Below, in pieces: positions 57,268-64,000 of a DNA stretch of 64,000 nucleotides. Below the pieces are notes generated by a model that saw only the letters and a program-made list of their open reading frames with translations, had not been told where the DNA came from and made no database searches. Position 1 is the stretch's first letter; the number at the start of each line of letters is the position of its first letter. Location: positions 124,001 through 188,000 of the forward strand of contig NZ_PIZM01000008.1 of NCBI RefSeq assembly GCF_002835465.1, read 5' to 3'. A program made the position numbers and the translations under genes. Source of the stretch: Psychromonas sp. psych-6C06 (GTDB taxonomy: Bacteria; Pseudomonadota; Gammaproteobacteria; Enterobacterales; Psychromonadaceae).

Positions 57268-57807
57268 CTAAACACTGACATTCGGCTGAATAAATACTAA
57301 ATCTGTGATACCAATATCAATACCAGATTGGCTTAATAGCGTCGTGACTTGTCCTCTATGATGAGTTTGATGGTTAAACATATGCATCAGTAGGTTAAAC
57401 AATGTTTTGTTGGCATTTACACCTTTACTGTTTTGATAACTAATCGGCATTAATAACTCTTCATCCGTTAACAGGCTCGTTATTTCTAATATGCTTTCAT
57501 CTAATAAAACACGGCGATCTTTGAGATCGATAAAATTGTTCGCCAGAAAGGTATTTAATGACTCAGGCATCTCAAGGTCGTTAATCGGTGTATACGCCTC
57601 ATACTTATCGAGTACAGTAGCAAAACGCTTTAACCAAATAGTATCGCCTACACAAATATGATTTAACGTCGCAAATAACGAACCAAAAAATGCGCCTTGG
57701 TCTTGATGTAGCTTTTCAGGTGAAAGCGTACCAACAGCTTCATAAACTTTCTGGTTCATCCATTGATTGTAATCTGCCATTAAATAGACATGTTGTTGCA
57801 ATTTCAT
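57268..57807 (-). CDS. DinB-fold putative metal-dependent protein
   Basis: This 179-residue four-helix-bundle protein is of the DinB/YfiT superfamily. The metal ligands typical of the fold are visible: H50 in ATLNHICVGD and two histidines in MFNHQTHHRGQV near residue 133-142. The N-terminus YLMADYNQWMNQKVYEAV is also typical. Members are thiol transferases or metal-dependent hydrolases with mostly unknown substrates; the name comes from a damage-inducible Bacillus gene, not the polymerase. ATG 57807 with AGGAAGCAAAC upstream is preferred over the frame start at 57831. It and the BLUF gene are co-directional with a 96-base gap. Confidence 0.88.
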   Translation of the reverse strand: MKLQQHVYLMADYNQWMNQKVYEAVGTLSPEKLHQDQGAFFGSLFATLNHICVGDTIWLKRFATVLDKYEAYTPINDLEMPESLNTFLANNFIDLKDRRVLLDESILEITSLLTDEELLMPISYQNSKGVNANKTLFNLLMHMFNHQTHHRGQVTTLLSQSGIDIGITDLVFIQPNVSV

Positions 57808-58330
57808 TGTTTGCTTCCTATCGGTTCTCATTGATCGTGCTATTTAAGCACAAATAATATACTTCGTTTAACGATTTTAAATAATACTATTTCGCTACAT
57901 CGCACTTTATACCAAATCCACTTAATAACTGATCAATCTTACTGGTTAAAAGAAGATATTTCAGCGTTAAAAATTTCGTAAAGGGAACAACCACTTGCAT
58001 CAATTTTCGCCTTTAACCACTCCTTTTTCCTGCGTAATATTTGATCACTATATTAGCGAAATTGGTATTAAAACATCTATAATTTATTGCCTATTATCAA
58101 ATAAACGTCGTGTTCACTATGGTGAGTCACTGACAAATGATTTAGCATGTGCTTTAGTCATGATAAACGAATCTCCTCTAATGGGCTGCTAGCTTTGAGT
58201 TGCGAGCGTTTGACTTAGCAAATAGAGCACGAGCAAAGTGTATTGAACTCGCAGGGCAATACATATTGAAAAGATAAACGGCAAAGATCAACAGAGCCTA
58301 GGAGCAATAATATTGAATCATGGAGGATAT
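57808..58330. other. Divergent intergenic region with MITE copy B
   Basis: The spacer between the DinB-like and PilZ genes holds the MITE-like repeat (57909-58068) and about 260 further bases without a supported gene. GGAGG at 58320-58324 is the SD of the PilZ gene. Confidence 0.5.
57909..58068 (-). repeat. MITE-like repeat, copy B (160 bp)
   Basis: Starts ATACCAAATCC and ends AATTGGTAT. Its reverse complement follows copy A almost base for base over the whole 160 bp (shared words such as ATAGTGATCAAATATTAC, GGCGAAAATTGATGCAA and GTTGTTCCCTTTACGAAA). Confidence 0.82.
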
Positions 58331-59080
58331 ATGTCACAGCAAGATGCCGTTGCGTTAAAAGGTAAAATCATTAATAAGCGACAAGCTAAGGTCATGCAAT
58401 CAACAATCAGCAGTATTGACGCATTACCGATGATATCCCATGGTAGTGAATTATCCTTTGACCTAATGACGCCTATTGGCACTCACATTTCAAGTAAAGC
58501 AAATTTTATTGGTTGTCACACAAACCAATATATTCTAATGGAAATGCCTGAGGTTCAAGGTGATGACAAGACTTACTTTTTCCAAGAAGGATTTTGGATG
58601 GAAGTATGTGCTATTTCATCGCGAGGGCGTGGTGCACACCTTACTTTTAAAAGCCAATTAATTCATCTCATCGAAAGCCCTGTGCAATTATTATTACTTT
58701 CGATACCACAAACTATGCAAATATATCAGCTTCGAAAGGAGCCTCGGTACGAAGTCGCTTTAATGGCGCAGGCTATTACCAATAATTATAAATTTGAATG
58801 TCAAATTCACGATCTCTCACGCGGAGGCTGTCGCGTGGTCACCTCATTACTAAATCAAAAGTTAACCATCGGCGATAAGGTGGTGATCAGTGTGACACAC
58901 AAGGGCAAAAACCTGACTGATTCTGCTTTATTGATTGGTGAAGTCTGTAATCTACAAAGCTCGGTTAATCATTCTCAATATGGTTTAAAATTTAGCGAAG
59001 AGGGGCAAAACAATGCAAAAGTTTTGCTGAGCAAGTTAAAATTTGATGGTACTAAGCTGGCGATAATGAATGCCAGCTAA
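58331..59080 (+). CDS. PilZ-domain c-di-GMP-binding protein (YcgR-like)
   Basis: This 249-residue protein has an N-terminal YcgR-like domain (about 30-125) and a C-terminal PilZ domain (about 130-230). The c-di-GMP-binding motifs are RKEPR (135-139) and DLSRGG (161-166, the DxSxxG loop). YcgR proteins slow the flagellar motor or control surface attachment when c-di-GMP is high; the exact target here is open. No membrane segment is seen. ATG 58331 with GGAGG five bases upstream decides the start over the in-frame TTG at 58313. Confidence 0.93.
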   Translation: MSQQDAVALKGKIINKRQAKVMQSTISSIDALPMISHGSELSFDLMTPIGTHISSKANFIGCHTNQYILMEMPEVQGDDKTYFFQEGFWMEVCAISSRGRGAHLTFKSQLIHLIESPVQLLLLSIPQTMQIYQLRKEPRYEVALMAQAITNNYKFECQIHDLSRGGCRVVTSLLNQKLTIGDKVVISVTHKGKNLTDSALLIGEVCNLQSSVNHSQYGLKFSEEGQNNAKVLLSKLKFDGTKLAIMNAS

Positions 59081-59096
59081 AGTTTAGTCATATCAA

Positions 59097-59432
59097 TTAC
59101 GCTTTTTTTACAAACTTAGCAGTGATCATCATTTCACTGGCACCATCGACTTTGCAATCAAGTTGATGGTCTTTGCCTTCAACGATACGTTTAATAATTG
59201 CTTTTGTACCTACTTTAATAACTTGCGAACTGCCTTTTATTTTCAGATCTTTTGCCATGGTAATTTTATCACCCTCATTCAAAGGTGTACCATTAAAGTC
59301 GTTAACAATAAATATCGCATCTTCATCTATTTCATTGGGATCCCACTCGTAAGCACATTCAGGACAAATCAATAGGTTTTGATCTTGGTAAACAAATTCT
59401 GAGTTACATTTAGGACAAGGAGAAAGTGACAT
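59097..59432 (-). CDS. yjdM: Zinc-ribbon protein YjdM (PhnA family)
   Basis: This 111-residue protein is collinear with E. coli YjdM along its length. The N-terminal zinc ribbon has C6, C9, C23 and C26 in CPKC and CPECAYEW. The C-terminal SH3-like domain contains DLKIKGSSQVIKVGTKA and ends ITAKFVKKA. The family was once named PhnA, but it is not a phosphonoacetate hydrolase, and its function is unknown. It converges on the PilZ gene with 16 bases between the stops. Confidence 0.95.
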   Translation of the reverse strand: MSLSPCPKCNSEFVYQDQNLLICPECAYEWDPNEIDEDAIFIVNDFNGTPLNEGDKITMAKDLKIKGSSQVIKVGTKAIIKRIVEGKDHQLDCKVDGASEMMITAKFVKKA

Positions 59433-59603
59433 ATATACCTGCTTAACTGATTAAATTTTGCATATTGTAATGTCAATGTTCTTAATAATCGAGGCAATCT
59501 AAAACGAAATAATTATTTCACTTATAAGAAGAAGCAGATTCAACCTCGTAATTACCGCAAGTTTTCTGTTTTTTAAAATCATCCCTACATTACAGGTTTA
59601 TCA

Positions 59604-60437
59604 TTAAGATTCTTTGACGTTATAGACAGTTGAAGCCATCACAGCCTCTAAGCTGTAACGTCGGTAAAACTTTACAAAACCAAGATAGAATATATAAGCA
59701 AGCATTGAAAAGACAAATAAGTAGGTGCTGTCGATGTTAGAAGACTCAACAAATAACCATGAATAAAGCGCAATCCAGAACAGTAAAATAAAAACAAATG
59801 ATACATTACGGGTCAAGCCATACAGCGCCACATAATTTTGTAATTTAAGTGAGTGCCTTTCTGAATTTTCGAAAATGAAATGGTACAAAAGACGTAAATA
59901 ATCGCCATCAATCCCCTTATCTATGTGCATATTTGAGGTATCAACTTCTATCTTATCCTTTAATATTTTTACACATTTATTAAATGTGGCTTCGCGCAAT
60001 GGCTTAGGTAATGACTTAGCTTGATTGAATATTTTTATTTTACAGCGATCTTTGAGTAAGGTTTTCAAAAAAGAGATAGGAAAGATGAGTAACCATAATA
60101 AAGCACGTCCAATATTACCCACTAATGAGGAACTTGATAAGTAAGGTTTAGGTTTTACAGCAAACAAGAACTCCGACGGATAACCATTAGAATAATTAGT
60201 AAATGATTCAATGATTGCTGAGGAGCCAATCGCTAACGCATGTCCTAATAAATAACAACCAATGACGGCAGGGATAAAGCTCAGTAACTGATTTGCAGTC
60301 GAGTTTTTAGTTTCCTCTAAATGTAATACAGTGACTAAGTTATCAACGCCAAAAACGAAGGTTAGCATATATAATAACACCGCGCCGGGTATCATATAGC
60401 CGAGAAAATCGTAGAAAGAAAATGGATTTTGTTTCAA
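59604..60437 (-). CDS. Uncharacterised membrane protein, 277 residues
   Basis: I do not recognise this protein. Hydrophobic segments at about 13-33, 52-73, 108-125, 210-230 and 240-258 make it an integral membrane protein, with a cytoplasmic or periplasmic insertion between the third and fourth (about 128-205, basic, LLKDRCKIKIF ... KCVKILKDKIEV). The N-terminus FSFYDFLGYMIPGAVLLYML is a pattern seen in several uncharacterised bacterial membrane proteins. The start has no obvious SD. The gene is flanked by YjdM and a phosphatase without evidence for an operon and is AT-rich. Confidence 0.65.
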   Translation of the reverse strand: MKQNPFSFYDFLGYMIPGAVLLYMLTFVFGVDNLVTVLHLEETKNSTANQLLSFIPAVIGCYLLGHALAIGSSAIIESFTNYSNGYPSEFLFAVKPKPYLSSSSLVGNIGRALLWLLIFPISFLKTLLKDRCKIKIFNQAKSLPKPLREATFNKCVKILKDKIEVDTSNMHIDKGIDGDYLRLLYHFIFENSERHSLKLQNYVALYGLTRNVSFVFILLFWIALYSWLFVESSNIDSTYLFVFSMLAYIFYLGFVKFYRRYSLEAVMASTVYNVKES

Positions 60438-60658
60438 AAAAACACCTTTAAAATTAAATAGCTAAGTAATATAAAATTTATTGCACGTTACTATAAATGT
60501 AGATATTTACAATCTGTTAATGCTTTTTATTTGAGGTTATATATGTTTAACAAATTAATAGTAGGGTTTAACCGGTAGCAATAAATAGAAGCATACATGT
60601 AAATGGTTTTAGTAGTTAAAGTGCGTGCGGAGAGCCATCCTCCACACGCAACTATCAG

Positions 60659-62368
60659 TTATTCAACAACTTCTTTTAGTACCTTTCCTGTCGTTCCTGT
60701 TGGCTGAGTGATCCCTAAGAAATTAGCAATAGTCGGCGCAATATCATAAGGAGTAACAGCACGTGTGACTTTCTCATCATCAATATCCATGCCAGCAAAA
60801 ATGACTGGTACATGCGTGTCATAGGACCAAGGAGAGCCATGTGTTGAAGCCACTTTTAACCCGTCGAAGTCATTAATATAAGTATTTGGCGAAAAGACGA
60901 TATGGATGTCACCTGAGCGACTCTTATTAAAGTTATTCGCCACCAAACGTAATACCTGTTGATCGTCAAGTTTTCCCTGAATTATGTCTTCAGTAGTGAC
61001 CGCATATTCAACACCTGGTATTTTTTCCACTAAACTAGCAAGTGCATGTTGTACTTCATTTAGGTCTAATTTATTTGCGTTAATTACACCGTGATCTAGG
61101 TATAAATAAGGTTTAGAGTAAAGGCGAACCAACTCCTTTCCAACACCAAACTGTTGCTTTAACGATTTATAAATACCCGCATCTTCAAGTAACATTTGAT
61201 CAAAATAACGAGGCTTTTGTGCACCTAGTTGATTTAAATATGCAGGTGCGTCAGCAGCACCGTGATCGGCAGAAAGCACAATTAAGGTTTTATCTAATCC
61301 GATTGTTTTATCTACATGACTAAAAAGATCAGCCAACGTACGATCTAAACGCAACAGGTTATCTTCATTTTCTAAACTAGAAGGGCCGAACATATGAATG
61401 ACATAATCAGTAGAAGAGAAGCTAATCGCTAAATAATCGGGTACGCTGTTCTGCCCTATTTTTTCTTCAGCCATTAACGTTTTTGCAAAATCTAAGGTTA
61501 ATTCATCTCCAGCAGGACTTAGTGTTAAAAGCGTTCCAAAATACTTACCTGACGCTTCACCATAAGGGTGTGGAAATTGCTGACCAAAGCCCGCTAAATC
61601 GGTTTTATATCCGACACTTTTTTCACCCGCAAACAGATACTGCTTAACAGGTTGCATCAATGACCAACTTTGCTGGTTATATTTATCTGCTTTTTTAAGT
61701 TGGTTCCACTGCTCTACCCAACTTGGGTAAGCTTTGTAGTAATAATCACTCGTGACAAACTGCTTAGTTGACTTTGAAAACCAGAACGCTTTACCGTATT
61801 GCCCAGCCAATGAAACGGCGGCCCTATCTTTTACCGACACGCCAAATATTTTTGATTTACCATTATAAGCAATACTCATTTCGTCACTTAACGTACTTGA
61901 TAATAGTGGCAAAGGGGAACGCCCATCGCCCTTTGCTGCTTTTTGTGTACTATCAATCTCAGTGCTTTTATCAACTCCTCCTTGCCCAAGTAGATGGTAA
62001 TTTTCATCTTCAATATTATAAACAATACGCGCTAGTTTTCGATCAAACCAAACATTACCCACCATGCCATGCACTGAGGGTAAAGCGCCCGTTGCCAATG
62101 AACTATGACCCACTATGGTTTCTGTATTTGCGTGCTGGTAATGTGCATTATTATAAACGACGCCCTCTTCTAACAAATATCGAAATCCACCTTTACCCAT
62201 TTTATCCAAAAAGCGAGTAGGAAAATCTCCACGTAAGGCATCCACGGTAATCTGTAATACTAATTTAGGTTGTTCATTTTGCTTAGCCAGAGCACTCATC
62301 GAGGCTGTGCTCGCTAGTGCACAAGCAATAACAACGGCTTGTTTTTTCATTCTATTTGCAAAAGACAT
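60659..62368 (-). CDS. PafA-like alkaline phosphatase/phosphodiesterase
   Basis: This exported enzyme of 569 residues is of the alkaline phosphatase superfamily. The signal peptide is KKQAVVIACALASTASMSALA. VDALRGDF gives the first metal aspartate (D43), and YQHANTETIVGHSSLATGAL places the nucleophile Thr84, as in the PafA-type enzymes that use threonine and are little inhibited by phosphate. SSTDYVIHMFGP, LSADHGAADAP and VASTHGSPWSYD supply the other metal ligands. It should release phosphate from organic esters in the periplasm. AGGAACGAG precedes the ATG. The cytochrome/TPR gene ends 68 bases upstream, so the two may share a transcript. Confidence 0.9.
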   Translation of the reverse strand: MSFANRMKKQAVVIACALASTASMSALAKQNEQPKLVLQITVDALRGDFPTRFLDKMGKGGFRYLLEEGVVYNNAHYQHANTETIVGHSSLATGALPSVHGMVGNVWFDRKLARIVYNIEDENYHLLGQGGVDKSTEIDSTQKAAKGDGRSPLPLLSSTLSDEMSIAYNGKSKIFGVSVKDRAAVSLAGQYGKAFWFSKSTKQFVTSDYYYKAYPSWVEQWNQLKKADKYNQQSWSLMQPVKQYLFAGEKSVGYKTDLAGFGQQFPHPYGEASGKYFGTLLTLSPAGDELTLDFAKTLMAEEKIGQNSVPDYLAISFSSTDYVIHMFGPSSLENEDNLLRLDRTLADLFSHVDKTIGLDKTLIVLSADHGAADAPAYLNQLGAQKPRYFDQMLLEDAGIYKSLKQQFGVGKELVRLYSKPYLYLDHGVINANKLDLNEVQHALASLVEKIPGVEYAVTTEDIIQGKLDDQQVLRLVANNFNKSRSGDIHIVFSPNTYINDFDGLKVASTHGSPWSYDTHVPVIFAGMDIDDEKVTRAVTPYDIAPTIANFLGITQPTGTTGKVLKEVVE

Positions 62369-62436
62369 ATCTCGTTCCTATCGGTTTAAAGTGGTAGTGG
62401 CTTGCTTTAAGTTAATATTAATTGTTGTCTGTATAG

Positions 62437-64000
62437 TTACTGAGTCAATCTATTTCGTAGTGTTTTAAGTGCCGGATCGCCTGGTGTACGCTGCTCTAAT
62501 ACTTGCAACTCTTTTAATGCGCCTTGAATATCACCACTGGCCTCGAGTGCCAATACATATACAAAGGAAAAACGTGCATTATCAGGCTCTTGCTGTTTCG
62601 CTTTGAGCAGCGCATTTAGTGCCTTAGGCCAATCCCGCTTTACGACATAAACCAGCCCCAAATTATGTAAAGCCATCGCATGATCAGGCACAACTTTTAA
62701 AATTTCTTGCAGTAACCGTCGCGCTTTATCAAGTTGATTTGTTTCTCGGTAAATACTCGCTAAATTTAGCTTACTAGGTAAAAAACTAGACTGTAGATTA
62801 ATTGCATTTAAGTATTGAATTTGTGCCTGCTCTAAATCCCCAATTTTATATGCTAAATCTGCTAGTGCCATTTGTGCTGATAGTAGATCTTGTTGCTTCT
62901 GGTAAGTTGTTACAGCTTCAAGCAACGCATCTTGCATCGGCTTTTGCGCTTTTTTAGGGAGCTGACCACGAAAAGCAGGTGCTAACAATTTAATCGCCTG
63001 CAAACGCACATTTTTATCATCGTCATATAATAAGCCAAAGCCAACCTGTAGTTGTAGCTGTTTAGATGAACGCTCTAATACCGATATCACTCCTAGTTTG
63101 ACTAAGCTTTGTGGTGAGTTAGCCAGTTCATTTAATAGCTGCATATTCTCAACCTTACTCATATTTATGTGCCCTAATAAAACCGCACGACGCATAGGGG
63201 GTTGTGTTTCATCCGCTACTAATTTGGCAATATTTTGCTGGCCTTGTAAGGGGTTTTCTAGATTTAATAAAAGTGCAGGACCAATATCATCATAGTTGCC
63301 AAATATCTGCTCTTTTTTACTGTTAAGGTGCTTTTGCGACCATTGATTATCTTTGTCTTCATGGCAATCTAAACATACGTTAGGCGTACCTAATGCTTCG
63401 CTTACCCACGGATTAGGAATACGATAAGCATGGTCACGGCGATCATCCACTCCCATATATCGAGTCGTTGGCATATGGCAATCGATACACAATGCACCTT
63501 CTGATCCACTTTTATGTAAGGTGTGCTCTGGTGTATCAAACTCTGTTGCTAAGTGGCATTGTGCACATAAATTATTGTCTTGTGTTAGTACTTTACCTGT
63601 GTGAGGTTCATGGCAGTTACTACAAGTAACGCCAGCAGCAGCCATTTTGCTTTGGCTGAATGAACCATACACGTAAACTTCATCTAATATCTGTCCATCT
63701 GCATGATATAGCTCAGGCACGGCTAAACGCGGAATATAATGCTCAGTAAAATCGCCAGGATCATTGGCATCACTTAACGCTACACGGCGACTATGACATG
63801 AAGCGCACTGATCAGTTTGACCATGGTCTATCGAGAAAGGAATTTTTTCTAATCGTTCAGCGGTAGTTTCTCCGGACTTGAAAAACCAGTTCCCTTTTTT
63901 GTGTTGTTGCATTTCAAAACCCGCATTCGCTTTTGACTTTTTCTGCTCAGAGGTTAATTGAATATGTGTTTCTGCTGGTCCATGGCATGCTTCACAACTT
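62437..64000 (-). CDS. Multihaem c-type cytochrome with TPR repeats (5' end outside the window)
   Basis: The frame is open to the window edge, so the N-terminus and signal peptide are missing; 520 residues are visible. Six CxxCH haem sites are present: CEACH at the edge, CASCH, CSNCH, CAQCH, CIDCH and CLDCH. After them come HEAT-like helices (about 62990-63230) and tetratricopeptide repeats (about 62480-62900) in the C-terminal half, e.g. LPSKLNLASIYRETNQLDKA. The layout of doubled CxxCH motifs followed by TPRs occurs in periplasmic proteins of marine bacteria with unknown electron partners. ATG 63912 is only an internal methionine. The phosphatase gene follows after 68 bases. Confidence 0.88.
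   Translation of the reverse strand, partial: SCEACHGPAETHIQLTSEQKKSKANAGFEMQQHKKGNWFFKSGETTAERLEKIPFSIDHGQTDQCASCHSRRVALSDANDPGDFTEHYIPRLAVPELYHADGQILDEVYVYGSFSQSKMAAAGVTCSNCHEPHTGKVLTQDNNLCAQCHLATEFDTPEHTLHKSGSEGALCIDCHMPTTRYMGVDDRRDHAYRIPNPWVSEALGTPNVCLDCHEDKDNQWSQKHLNSKKEQIFGNYDDIGPALLLNLENPLQGQQNIAKLVADETQPPMRRAVLLGHINMSKVENMQLLNELANSPQSLVKLGVISVLERSSKQLQLQVGFGLLYDDDKNVRLQAIKLLAPAFRGQLPKKAQKPMQDALLEAVTTYQKQQDLLSAQMALADLAYKIGDLEQAQIQYLNAINLQSSFLPSKLNLASIYRETNQLDKARRLLQEILKVVPDHAMALHNLGLVYVVKRDWPKALNALLKAKQQEPDNARFSFVYVLALEASGDIQGALKELQVLEQRTPGDPALKTLRNRLTQ

Noticed and set aside
57268-57807. DNA polymerase IV (DinB)
   Set aside because: The protein is a small four-helix bundle with histidine ligands, the DinB/YfiT superfamily, not the Y-family polymerase that shares the name.

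Overview
The window looks like chromosomal DNA of a cold-adapted marine gammaproteobacterium, most like Psychromonas or its relatives among Moritella, Colwellia and Shewanella. The pointers are a complete polyunsaturated fatty acid (pfa) synthase cluster, gammaproteobacterial housekeeping blocks (rluC/rne, trxB, ftsK-lolA-rarA-serS, fadR, dsbB), a multihaem cytochrome, and low-GC, AT-rich spacers. The genus is inferred from gene content and order only.

Layout. 1-6.2 kb: housekeeping genes (a truncated TrpD2/YbiB-like gene, a HAD phosphatase, rluC, then divergent rne with a long leader, and trxB). 6.2-11.5 kb: a cluster of gene cassettes, all read on the minus strand and separated by attC-like sites, with no integrase in view (a CALIN). 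Its cargo is a CPT-like kinase, a GFA-fold protein, a membrane-anchored hypothetical and two small lipoproteins; one cassette is interrupted by a decayed IS110-family element. 11.8-18.7 kb: a minus-strand run fadR-ftsK-lolA-rarA-crcB-serS. 18.9-25.1 kb: dsbB, a YjfB-like small protein, a U32/RlhA-like protein, a chemoreceptor and a VF530 protein.

25.2-44.3 kb is the centrepiece: pfaR-pfaA-pfaB-pfaC-pfaD on the minus strand, with a candidate promoter before pfaR and a hairpin terminator after pfaD. PfaA carries KS, AT, seven tandem ACPs, KR and a PKS-type DH-like domain. PfaB carries an acyltransferase, PfaC carries KS, chain-length factor and two FabA-like dehydratases, and PfaD is the flavin-dependent enoyl reductase. 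Together these would make EPA or DHA. The phosphopantetheinyl transferase PfaE needed to activate the ACPs is not in the window. The regulator PfaR reads as a transposase-derived protein that has lost catalytic residues.

44.5-64 kb is mixed: a conserved hypothetical, a YheT hydrolase, a MYG1-like protein, a DUF5011-type lipoprotein, a large MscS channel, a DEAD-box helicase, a PEP-CTERM-like secreted protein, an APH-fold kinase, an NptA-type Na+/phosphate transporter behind two Pho-box-like arrays, a BLUF photoreceptor, a DinB-fold protein, a PilZ protein, YjdM, an unknown membrane protein, a PafA-like alkaline phosphatase, and a truncated multihaem cytochrome/TPR protein. Three copies of a 160-162 bp MITE-like repeat lie in intergenic spacers. 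Many of the longest open frames start upstream of the likely start; starts were moved where a Shine-Dalgarno (SD) sequence, a signal peptide or family alignment decided the matter.
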